From positions 1 through 5,371 of the forward strand of contig WGCT01000133.1 of assembly GCA_015493625.1 (NCBI GenBank): a stretch of DNA of 5,371 bases, read 5' to 3'. Below the pieces are notes generated by a model, which ran no database searches, was not told where the DNA came from, and saw only the letters and a program-made list of their open reading frames with translations. Source of the stretch: Draconibacterium sp. Its GTDB lineage: Bacteria > Bacteroidota > Bacteroidia > Bacteroidales > Prolixibacteraceae. Shown piece after piece: positions 1-5,371 of the stretch. The translations under genes were made by a program, and so were the position numbers. Position 1 is the first letter of the stretch; the number at the start of each line of letters is the position of its first letter.

Positions 1-75
1 AATTGCTGATAGTTTTTCATAGCTTTCATGTTCGTCAAAAAGTCCTCTTTTTCCTGCAGGTTTGTATTTATTCAT
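1..75 (-). CDS. N-terminal fragment of a probable IS5-family transposase, cut by the window edge
   Basis: The frame opens with ATG at 75-73 and stays open for 25 codons to the window edge. It begins MNKYKPAGKRGLFDE and continues with a Y-x-K-L-S-x-I stretch. A short basic leader, then a LFD/FFD element and a YxKLS element, is the way many IS5-family DDE transposases of Bacteroidota begin, as I recall them; the catalytic domain would lie outside the window. The ATG is preceded by an A-rich stretch, usual for genes of this phylum, and by an imperfect inverted repeat (75-102). The gene starts 61 bp after the stop of the porW-like gene on the same strand. The family call rests on only 25 residues, so another small basic protein remains possible. 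Confidence 0.55.
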   Translation of the reverse strand, partial: MNKYKPAGKRGLFDEHESYEKLSAI

Positions 76-102
76 TTTTAGGCTTATTTTTATGCCTTAA
101 AA
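75..102. repeat. Imperfect inverted repeat (hairpin) directly upstream of the probable transposase start
   Basis: The plus-strand arms TTTTTAGGC (75-83) and GCCTTAAAA (94-102) can pair over 9 bp with one T-T mismatch (79/98) around a 10-nt AT-only loop. Neither strand has a T-tract after the stem, so it is not a canonical intrinsic terminator. On the minus strand it abuts the ATG at 75-73. Transposase genes often carry hairpins there that limit translation of transcripts reading in from outside. That role is inference; the stem is mostly A-T and could be chance. Confidence 0.4.
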
Positions 103-136
103 GTAATATTATTTATCTGTGTATCAAAAGTTTAAT

Positions 137-3100
137 TTATAGAAGTCCCCTTAAGAATATCTCGAAATTATTTTTCGAAATAAGGAAATTGCGATAGTTT
201 GTTTTTCGAAGTGGAGTATAAAGATTGCGGCTGCTGACCACCTTTTTAAAATAGGGCATTGCTGTTTCCTTGTCGGGGAGGCCGCTAATAATAACAACTT
301 GTCTGGTTTCGTCGAGCGGACGTATTTCAACCTTCAATTTCAGGGTTGCATAGTTTGCCAGATTAAATTGCTTAATTCCGTTAATAAATGCAGGCTGGTC
401 GATTCCCAATCGCGAAATAACAAATGCAAAATAGTGTTCGCCGGCAATGTTTTCGTCATACGGCCCGCTATATTTTTCGGGTTTGTTTGTAACCTCTTTT
501 GTATCTGTTGTTTTGCCCGCAACTGCTGCTTTCTTTGTTGCCGAGGAAGAGGATGTTGAGGTTTTTGTTTGCGTAGTTTTCCGTTGAATATAGTTGGTGC
601 GGAAAAATCCTAGATAGTCCTCAACTTTGTTTTGCTCTATCAATTTTGTAAGGTTTTCGTCGGTAATCAGGAAATTCCGGTAAGTCGATTGGCCAAGCGG
701 AGCAAAAAGCTTCCGGGTGGTTACTACTTTTCTGAAATACGACATCGACTCGTTTAGTGTAGGTATGCCTTTTACAACCACCAACCTATAATTGTCGGTC
801 TCTTTTAATTGAAGAGCCAGCCCCCAAATCCTGAAATTGTCGCGGTTAAATTGTGCAAACCCTTTTAACAGAGCCCGGGTCGATAAGTTTTTATCTTTTA
901 TTGCAATTACAAAACTTTGTGTTGTATCTATTTGTGTTGTAAACATTTTGTCGGCTCCGGTATTTACCACCACAAATTTCCCTCTCTCTTTTAAAATTTC
1001 GTCTTCTTTTTTTGCTCGAGCCATCAACTCTTCGGGCGAAATATCGGGTTCGTTATCGTTAAAATCGGAACGAATGAAGCGGCTGTAGTTTTTCACAAAG
1101 AATTTCAGGTAATCGGTTATCGATTTTTCTTCAAGAACAGTTCGGTAATTGGTTGATGAAATAACAAAGTTTACATATTCGACTCCTTTTAATGTTTTAA
1201 AAACGTTTGCTCGTCGTATAATTGCGCGGTGATAAATAATTGCACTCTCTTTATTTTCCATGGCACGTACAATTACAAAAGCCAGTTTGTCGTTTAAAAA
1301 GGCCGTTTCAATGTCGAAATCGACTTTTGTATAGTGGTCGATGTTGTAGTTTGCTATATCGAATTTCAGCCGGTTTAAATCAATTTTACTTTCGCGTGGA
1401 TATGCAATTACAAAGTAATGCAACAAATCTTCGTCGTAGGTGTATCGACCGCCAAACTCATCGTCTTCGCCTTGTTTACCGGGGAGTAATTCTTCGTTTT
1501 TAATCTCTTCGCTAATGTACCCCAGTTCAACCAATTTCTGATAATCGGCCAGTGAGCTGTCTTGTATTAATGTTAAAATTTCGTTTGCCAGCGGTGTAGG
1601 TTCTTTATTGGGGTACTGCGTAATGTAACCTTTTAACAGATTTTCGAAACTGTGAACATCGGTTTGTGTTCCTTTTGCAACCGTCTCCATAAAATCGATT
1701 TTAGGAACGAGTAGGCTGTCGGGAGCCATCTTTTTTATTTGCGGTGCAAGTGCAATTACATTCTTGTATCTGCCTGTTTTGTAGTTCTTAAACGCTTCGC
1801 TATACAGTTTATTTAAGCTGTCGGTGCGTGCGGCCATTTCAACAAAAAAGTTTGGATTTAACAGGTACTGAGCATAATTGCTTTTTGGATACTGTGTGAT
1901 TATCAGGTTCCGGTAATAGTCCGATGTTTTTTTGTCTCCCATTAAATCGAATAAATCGTAGAGGTCGAAATAGGCCGAAAGCTGATAGATGTTGTTTGGA
2001 TAACGTTTGTTCAGGTCTTCGTATGCCATTGCCGAACGCGGATAATTTCCGAATTCCGACTTAAATATTTTTCCTATACTGTAAAGTGCGTCTCTAATTT
2101 TTTCGTTCGAAACCTGCATTAACGAATCGGTTAACGGTAAATCTTGTGTGTAATACTCTTTTTTTAACGGGTCTTGTTCTCTAATTACAATTTTGCTCGA
2201 ATCAACTACTTCGGCCAGTTCGTCGGGGCTCTCTATCGACATTGAATTTTTGTTTAAGCGGCGCCAGTTATCTTCGAGTTTTCGCTTCCCCCAAAGTTGC
2301 TGAAAAGTAACTTTCCCGTACGATACCGTTTGCGGATTATAAAAATACCAGCCGCCGCCACCTTGTCGGCGCCCCATTCCCATACGGTTTTGGTTGGCAC
2401 GGTAGTAACCTGTTCCCTGTGCACTTTGTAACGAGAGGTTTTCCATGTTTCGCTGTTTCTCCTGCTCCTCTTTCATTAAACGTGCAATTAGCGATTCGCG
2501 CTCGATTGCAGGCATTTTGGCAACCTTTTGCAAACTGTCTTGCCGTTCAACTGTGTGTATATTGTCGACCAAATTTGTTAAGCTTTTGTATTTGTCCGAC
2601 AACTCCTGATAGTTCGGGTAAGTTTCATCGATAATAGTCATTGCACTGTCGTAATATGCCTGTGCATCGCGGTATTGTAAATCTTCGAAATAAATATCGG
2701 CCAGAGTAATGGCCGAAAGTGCCCGTTGAAATTGATTTTGGAAGCTGTTTGAAACCGATAGCCGGTAATTTTCTACCGCTTCATCGTGGTTGCCCTTTTT
2801 AAAGTAGATGTTTCCAAGTGCATAATAAATTTGGTCTCTAAAATCGACATTCTTTTTGTCGCGCAGCATTTTGTTCAGCTCTTTTATTAATTTCTCGGTA
2901 TCGCCTTCACCCGAAAAAATTCCTGCTGAATTTATTTTTGCATTAAAAGCCATTTTGTATCCGGGATTCATATGTGTAACCGCTTCAAATGCTTTCGATG
3001 CTTCGGCATCTTTCCCCACCTCTTTATACAGCTGAGCCACAATGTATTGGTTTCGTGCCTTTTTTCTTTTTAGAAATGTTTTTTTTATGGCAATGTTTAA

Positions 3101-3826
3101 AAACTTAATTGCTTCGTCGTACTTGTGCTGTTTTATATAATAATCGGCCGTGGCAACTGCCAAATCTTTTTCCAGTTTCCGTGGAAAATCCTCTTCGTTC
3201 TGTATGGCTTGAATTACCTCCGAGGCTTCAACAAATCGCTCCAACTCGGTATAACTGCGCAGCAGCCAAATACGTGCTTCGTCGCTGCTCTCTTCGTCGG
3301 GGAATTTCCGGGTTACGTACCCAAAATTATCGATGGCTGCCATAAAGTTGTGTTGATAAAAATAGGCTTTCCCCATTAACAGATAACTGTCGTCAATCCA
3401 ATTATTAAATTCCTCTTTACTTGCAAACTCCTGATATTTACGGGTTCGCTTCTTTTTACGTTTTGGTTTTTTTGTAATCGAGTGAATCTCAATTAATTTT
3501 GAACATTTAATAATTGCAGTTTCCATATCCGATTTTACCATCTCGGCAGCCGACTTTTCGCTCGATTTATAGACCGGCAAAAGACGGGTAAAGTCGTTTT
3601 CAATATTTTCCTCAATACTTTTTGTACCATGTTTAACGCTCTCTTTTGCATTAAAATAGATATTGTAATGTGAAGTTAAATTATGAAATGCACGCGTTGC
3701 CCGGGTATTCTTTTCGGTTGAACATCCTGAGAATAGTGCTGCTAAAAAAAGAAATCCAATGATATGTAAAAAAATTCTCTTCAAATAGAAATGCTTTTCG
3801 GCTTTAGGAATAAACTCTGTAATCAT
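137..3826 (-). CDS. porW: PorW/SprE-like TPR lipoprotein of the type IX secretion (and gliding) apparatus
   Basis: A large periplasmic lipoprotein of 1229 residues. The N-terminus has a basic region, a hydrophobic stretch at about residues 17-33 and a lipobox ending FSGC, with C35 as the lipidated residue. Next comes an N-LTSHYNIYFNAKESVKHG segment, a hallmark of the PorW/SprE family. TPR-like helical repeats follow at about 145-290 and 331-402, a charged coiled-coil-like stretch at about 405-465, and a Gly-rich/aromatic segment at 484-520. A second helical TPR-like region spans about 575-700. Three related modules occupy 801-911, 969-1079 and 1130-1229. In Flavobacterium, SprE is needed for type IX secretion and gliding; in Porphyromonas, PorW has been reported to link the PorK/PorN ring to the Sov translocon. 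The ATG at 3826 gives a complete signal peptide with a rather long n-region, and no later in-frame ATG precedes the hydrophobic core. The protein is longer than I expect for SprE, owing to the C-terminal modules. Its extreme C-terminus may be cut by an insertion. Confidence 0.85.
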   Translation of the reverse strand: MITEFIPKAEKHFYLKRIFLHIIGFLFLAALFSGCSTEKNTRATRAFHNLTSHYNIYFNAKESVKHGTKSIEENIENDFTRLLPVYKSSEKSAAEMVKSDMETAIIKCSKLIEIHSITKKPKRKKKRTRKYQEFASKEEFNNWIDDSYLLMGKAYFYQHNFMAAIDNFGYVTRKFPDEESSDEARIWLLRSYTELERFVEASEVIQAIQNEEDFPRKLEKDLAVATADYYIKQHKYDEAIKFLNIAIKKTFLKRKKARNQYIVAQLYKEVGKDAEASKAFEAVTHMNPGYKMAFNAKINSAGIFSGEGDTEKLIKELNKMLRDKKNVDFRDQIYYALGNIYFKKGNHDEAVENYRLSVSNSFQNQFQRALSAITLADIYFEDLQYRDAQAYYDSAMTIIDETYPNYQELSDKYKSLTNLVDNIHTVERQDSLQKVAKMPAIERESLIARLMKEEQEKQRNMENLSLQSAQGTGYYRANQNRMGMGRRQGGGGWYFYNPQTVSYGKVTFQQLWGKRKLEDNWRRLNKNSMSIESPDELAEVVDSSKIVIREQDPLKKEYYTQDLPLTDSLMQVSNEKIRDALYSIGKIFKSEFGNYPRSAMAYEDLNKRYPNNIYQLSAYFDLYDLFDLMGDKKTSDYYRNLIITQYPKSNYAQYLLNPNFFVEMAARTDSLNKLYSEAFKNYKTGRYKNVIALAPQIKKMAPDSLLVPKIDFMETVAKGTQTDVHSFENLLKGYITQYPNKEPTPLANEILTLIQDSSLADYQKLVELGYISEEIKNEELLPGKQGEDDEFGGRYTYDEDLLHYFVIAYPRESKIDLNRLKFDIANYNIDHYTKVDFDIETAFLNDKLAFVIVRAMENKESAIIYHRAIIRRANVFKTLKGVEYVNFVISSTNYRTVLEEKSITDYLKFFVKNYSRFIRSDFNDNEPDISPEELMARAKKEDEILKERGKFVVVNTGADKMFTTQIDTTQSFVIAIKDKNLSTRALLKGFAQFNRDNFRIWGLALQLKETDNYRLVVVKGIPTLNESMSYFRKVVTTRKLFAPLGQSTYRNFLITDENLTKLIEQNKVEDYLGFFRTNYIQRKTTQTKTSTSSSSATKKAAVAGKTTDTKEVTNKPEKYSGPYDENIAGEHYFAFVISRLGIDQPAFINGIKQFNLANYATLKLKVEIRPLDETRQVVIISGLPDKETAMPYFKKVVSSRNLYTPLRKTNYRNFLISKNNFEIFLRGLL
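140..439 (-). repeat. C-terminal module, copy 3, apparently shortened (residues 1130-1229 of the PorW-like protein)
   Basis: The elements are HYFAFVIS, then INGIKQFNLANY, QVVIISGLPD, AMPYFKKVV and YRNFLISKNN, after which the protein ends FEIFLRGLL. In copies 1 and 2, 29 residues run from NFVIS/NFLIT to the closing YL-FF--NY element; here only 17 remain. The missing closing element is either natural for the last module or the result of the insertion proposed at about position 150. Confidence 0.75.
590..922 (-). repeat. C-terminal module, copy 2 (residues 969-1079 of the PorW-like protein)
   Basis: The elements are SFVIAI, then LLKGFAQFNRDNF, RLVVVKGIPT, SMSYFRKVV, YRNFLITDEN and YLGFFRTNY, in the same order as copies 1 and 3. 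Over the 29 residues beginning at YFRKVV, I count 16 identities with copy 3 by eye. Synonymous positions differ between the copies, so the duplication is old. A Thr/Ser/Lys/Ala-rich linker at about residues 1081-1117 follows and probably gives a flexible tether to copy 3. Confidence 0.75.
1094..1426 (-). repeat. C-terminal module, copy 1 (residues 801-911 of the PorW-like protein)
   Basis: This copy opens with HYFVIAYP and then L..LKFDIANYN. A central strand-like segment reads LAFVIVRAM, followed by NKESAIIYHRAI, and the copy closes with NFVISSTNYR and YLKFFVKNY. The same order of elements recurs in copies 2 and 3. Copy 1 is the most diverged in its middle part, having YHRAI where the others have YF-K-V. 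A charged, Glu/Lys-rich linker at about 912-966 separates it from copy 2. Confidence 0.7.
3722..3826 (-). other. Lipoprotein signal peptide of the PorW-like protein
   Basis: Residues 1-35 contain Lys/His/Arg in the n-region, a hydrophobic core rich in Ile, Leu and Phe, and the sequence LAALFSGC with the acceptor cysteine encoded at 3724-3722. Phe at -3 is not the most common lipobox residue, but Ser at -2 and Gly at -1 fit well. The residues after the cysteine are S-T-E-K. This predicts export by Sec, cleavage by signal peptidase II and membrane anchoring of the mature protein. Confidence 0.8.
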
Positions 3827-3873
3827 CAGATTATTGTCTGTTTTACCAGTTTTTATTCGTTTTCTTAAACCGA

Positions 3874-3881
3874 CAAAAATA
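3874..3881 (-). promoter_or_regulatory. Candidate -7 box (TATTTTTG) for the porW-like gene
   Basis: The minus strand reads TATTTTTG, matching the Bacteroidota -7 consensus TAnnTTTG, 47 bp before the ATG at 3826. It would give a leader of roughly 40 nt. I see no good TTTG at the expected -33 spacing. Such AT-rich octamers also arise by chance in this composition, so support is limited to the motif match and to its position just after the mrp terminator. Confidence 0.3.
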
Positions 3882-3942
3882 ACAAAATTTGAATGGTGTG
3901 GAGGAAATATTTTAAAAAGGATTTATTGATTTTTGGGAACGC

Positions 3943-3973
3943 AAAAAAAAGAGTACCCTCGAAAAGATACTCT
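3943..3973 (-). terminator. Intrinsic terminator of the mrp gene
   Basis: On the minus strand, AGAGTATCT (3973-3965) pairs with GGGTACTCT (3958-3950) as a 9-bp stem that includes two G-U pairs, with a 6-nt loop. A run of Ts follows directly (8 in all, 3950-3943, the first of them in the stem). The stem starts 25 bases after the mrp stop codon. This is a textbook rho-independent terminator and suggests that mrp and the porW-like gene are not transcribed as one strong operon. The plus-strand reading also ends in a short T-rich stretch, so weak activity in that direction is conceivable. Confidence 0.8.
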
Positions 3974-3997
3974 CTGTTTTTATGTTTTACTTTTGTT

Positions 3998-5110
3998 CTA
4001 CTTTCGTGAAACTTTAACCACTTTTGTGGGTGCCCGTTGTATGTTGCGAATATGAACGCGGTGTTCGACCTCTTTTGCAATCTCGGCAAATACTTGTTGT
4101 AATACCGAATTGTTATCGGCAGCAACCGGAACTCCTTCGTCGCCTCCCTCGCGAATACTTTGTACGATTGGAATTTGTCCTAAGAGCGGAATACCCAGTT
4201 TATCGGCAAGTTTTTTACCTCCGTCTTTTCCAAAAATGTAATATTTGTTATCGGGAAGTTCAGCCGGCGTAAACCAAGCCATATTTTCTATCATTCCTAA
4301 AACCGGCACATCGATAGATTTGCTTTGAAACATATTTGCTCCGCGAACCACATCGGCCAGTGCCACATCTTGCGGAGTGGTAACAATTAATGCACCGGTT
4401 ACCGGAACAGTTTGAACAACGGTAAGGTGAATATCGCTGGTGCCGGGAGGAAGGTCGAGAAGCAAATAATCTAACTCGCCCCAATTCCCTTCGGTAATTA
4501 GCTGTTTTAATGCACTCGAAGCCATCGACCCACGCCAAATTAATGCGCTGTCGGGGTCGACAAAAAATCCTACTGAAAGGAATTTAACGCCAAATTTTTC
4601 GAGCGGATTGATAAAGTCTTTTCCATCAATTTTTTCGGCTCGCGGACGGTCGTTTTGTGCACCAAACATGGTTGGAATGGAGGGGCCAAAAATATCGGCA
4701 TCGAGCAGTCCCACTTTTTTACCACTGGCGGAAAGTGCTATGGCAAGGTTAACGGCTACTGTCGATTTTCCAACCCCGCCTTTCCCCGATGCTACTGCTA
4801 TAATATTTTTTACATTGGGTAAAATTGGCCGCGACATGTCGTGAATAAATTTCACAGAGATGTTCTCTTCAATTTCAACATCGTCGCCAATGTACTCTTT
4901 AATTGCTTTCTCGCTGGCCAAAACCACTGCTTCAATATTGGGGTCGTCGCTCTTTTGAAATACCAGCGAAAAACTGATTCGTTTTCCGGCAATTCTTATC
5001 TCCTGCGGCATATCTAATGCCACAATATCCTCGTTGCTACCCGGATATTTTACTGTGCGTAAAGCATCGGTAACATTTTTTGGTACTATTAAACCTTTTG
5101 GAATATTCAT
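3998..5110 (-). CDS. mrp: Mrp/NBP35/ApbC-family P-loop ATPase (iron-sulfur carrier type), without cysteine
   Basis: A complete cytoplasmic protein of 370 residues. The first 90 or so residues form an MIP18/DUF59-like domain (ALRTVKYPGSNEDIVALDM, then RISFSLVF). The MinD/Mrp-type ATPase domain follows, with the deviant Walker A ASGKGGVGKST at 107-117 (signature Lys110, P-loop Lys115), switch I DADIFGPSIP at 137-146 and Walker B LLLDLPPGTSD at 216-226. Further family motifs are TTPQDVALADV at 244-254 and IENMAWF at 274-280. Members of this family bind and hand on iron-sulfur clusters with ATP hydrolysis. The usual CxxC after the ENM motif is absent, the segment being FTPAELPDNKYYIFG, and I find no cysteine in the whole protein. 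The tail ending RAPTKVVKVSRK resembles other Bacteroidota homologues as I recall them. The ATG at 5110 gives the expected start of the MIP18 domain. An intrinsic terminator follows the stop. Confidence 0.93.
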   Translation of the reverse strand: MNIPKGLIVPKNVTDALRTVKYPGSNEDIVALDMPQEIRIAGKRISFSLVFQKSDDPNIEAVVLASEKAIKEYIGDDVEIEENISVKFIHDMSRPILPNVKNIIAVASGKGGVGKSTVAVNLAIALSASGKKVGLLDADIFGPSIPTMFGAQNDRPRAEKIDGKDFINPLEKFGVKFLSVGFFVDPDSALIWRGSMASSALKQLITEGNWGELDYLLLDLPPGTSDIHLTVVQTVPVTGALIVTTPQDVALADVVRGANMFQSKSIDVPVLGMIENMAWFTPAELPDNKYYIFGKDGGKKLADKLGIPLLGQIPIVQSIREGGDEGVPVAADNNSVLQQVFAEIAKEVEHRVHIRNIQRAPTKVVKVSRK

Positions 5111-5140
5111 TTTATAATCTTTATATATTCAATTTTACAA

Positions 5141-5148
5141 CAAAATTA
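5141..5148 (-). promoter_or_regulatory. Candidate -7 box (TAATTTTG) for mrp
   Basis: The minus strand reads TAATTTTG, matching TAnnTTTG, 30 bp before the mrp ATG, which would give a leader of about 20-25 nt. The same octamer occurs again further upstream at 5197-5190. Near the -33 position there is only TTTA, not TTTG. The leader between this box and the ATG is A/T-rich with no Shine-Dalgarno sequence, which is normal for this phylum. Confidence 0.35.
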
Positions 5149-5189
5149 GAAATAACATTTATAATAAATACTTTTTGGTATGAATTGTT

Positions 5190-5197
5190 CAAAATTA
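5190..5197 (-). promoter_or_regulatory. Second candidate -7 box (TAATTTTG) upstream of mrp
   Basis: This is a second exact TAATTTTG on the minus strand, 49 bp upstream of the first, with TTTA about 20 bp before it instead of TTTG. It lies just after the stop of the upstream gene. It could be an alternative mrp promoter with a leader near 75 nt, or a chance match in AT-rich sequence. Confidence 0.2.
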
Positions 5198-5214
5198 TTT
5201 AAAAAGAATCTAAA

Positions 5215-5371
5215 TTAAAGCAGTTTATTTTTTAATTCAATCACCGGGTCCCAAAAAATTGCTTCGAAATTTACAATCTGGTCGCCATCCAATTCAACGC
5301 CTTCGTTTTCCAATAGCTCTTTCATAGCAGTGCGACTGTCGAAATGGTGTTTTCCGGTAAGCAGCCCGTTG
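5215..5371 (-). CDS. C-terminal fragment of an unidentified protein, cut by the window edge
   Basis: The frame is open from the window edge and ends with TAA at 5217-5215, giving 51 visible residues. They begin NGLLTGKHHFDSRTAMKELL, have an acidic middle (ENEGVELDGDQ) and end in an aromatic stretch with FWDPVIELKNKLL. The mix of helical and charged residues and the codon use, similar to that of mrp, support real coding sequence. I do not recognise the family. In some Bacteroidota the gene before mrp is trmB, but this C-terminus does not look like TrmB. It lies on the same strand as mrp with a 104-bp gap and no clear terminator, so read-through into mrp is possible. Confidence 0.65.
   Translation of the reverse strand, partial: NGLLTGKHHFDSRTAMKELLENEGVELDGDQIVNFEAIFWDPVIELKNKLL

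Larger units (their letters stand above)
1..150 (-). mobile_element. Possible left end of an insertion sequence inserted into the 3' end of the porW-like gene
   Basis: This is inferred from two observations. The frame at 75-1 looks like the start of an IS5-type transposase. The third C-terminal module of the PorW-like protein departs from its two sister modules near codon 1226 (plus-strand 151-149) and stops three codons later. Read inward on the minus strand, the candidate element would start about GGGGACTTCT at 150, directly after CTTAA. A TTA/TAA-type target would suit several IS5 subgroups. The leader from that point to the transposase ATG would be about 75 bp, a plausible length. The other end and any target duplication lie outside the window, so the boundary is provisional to within several bases. 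Confidence 0.35.

Noticed and set aside
3..197. Plus-strand open frame of 64 codons with a TTG start, Phe/Leu-rich
   Set aside because: It overlaps the end of the porW-like gene and the probable transposase start on the other strand. Its bias towards Phe, Leu and Ile is what antisense AT-rich sequence gives, and it has no recognisable motif.
476..586. Ser/Thr/Lys-rich stretch in the PorW-like protein, considered as a DNA repeat or frameshift region
   Set aside because: The reading frame continues cleanly into module 3, codons vary, and no tandem DNA unit is visible. It is best seen as a flexible linker between modules.
3434..3478. Lys/Arg cluster (residues 117-131, KKPKRKKKRTRK) in the PorW-like protein, considered as a nucleic-acid-binding motif
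   Set aside because: The protein is an exported lipoprotein, and a basic loop before the first TPR is, as I recall, common in PorW/SprE homologues. Binding to anionic envelope components is more likely than DNA binding.
3865..4125. Minus-strand open frame of 86 codons running out of the mrp 3' end through the terminator
   Set aside because: It overlaps conserved mrp codons in another frame and crosses the intrinsic terminator. Its hydrophobic tail derives from AT-rich non-coding sequence.
4260..4538. Minus-strand open frame of 92 codons inside mrp
   Set aside because: It lies in another frame within the conserved ATPase region. Its Arg/Cys/Ser-rich product is typical of frame-shifted reading, and mrp itself is clearly intact.
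5165..5185. Small stem ATAC/GTAT downstream of the unidentified partial gene, considered as a terminator
   Set aside because: Only 4 bp can pair, all but one of them A-T, and the following T-tract is interrupted. It is too weak to call.

Overview
The window fits a member of the Bacteroidota. The sequence is AT-rich, the genes carry TAnnTTTG-type -7 boxes, and the largest gene encodes a PorW/SprE-type lipoprotein of the type IX secretion system, which is known only from this phylum. The PorW sequence and its neighbours recall the Marinilabiliales/Prolixibacteraceae, but that narrower placement is an impression. All supported genes read on the minus strand, so the window is best read from right to left.

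Layout in the direction of transcription. At 5371-5215 is the last 51 codons of a gene I cannot identify. After a 104-bp AT-rich gap comes a complete Mrp/NBP35-family P-loop ATPase (5110-3998) with an N-terminal MIP18-like domain and no cysteine anywhere in the protein. It is followed by a strong intrinsic terminator (3973-3943). A 171-bp gap holds that terminator and a possible promoter, and leads into a 1229-residue PorW/SprE-like TPR lipoprotein (3826-137). At 75-1 is the start of another minus-strand gene, whose first 25 residues resemble the N-terminus of IS5-family transposases of Bacteroidota.

The terminator suggests that mrp and porW are separate transcription units. Their functions are not obviously linked: Mrp is a cytoplasmic ATPase of iron-sulfur cluster metabolism, while PorW works in the periplasm on secretion through the outer membrane.

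Two points deserve most attention. The C-terminal third of the PorW-like protein is built from three diverged copies of one module of about 110 residues. The third copy stops 12 residues early, directly before the probable insertion sequence, so the element may have inserted into the 3' end of porW and supplied its stop codon. I see no RNA genes, CRISPR array, plus-strand genes or clearly new defence-type system.
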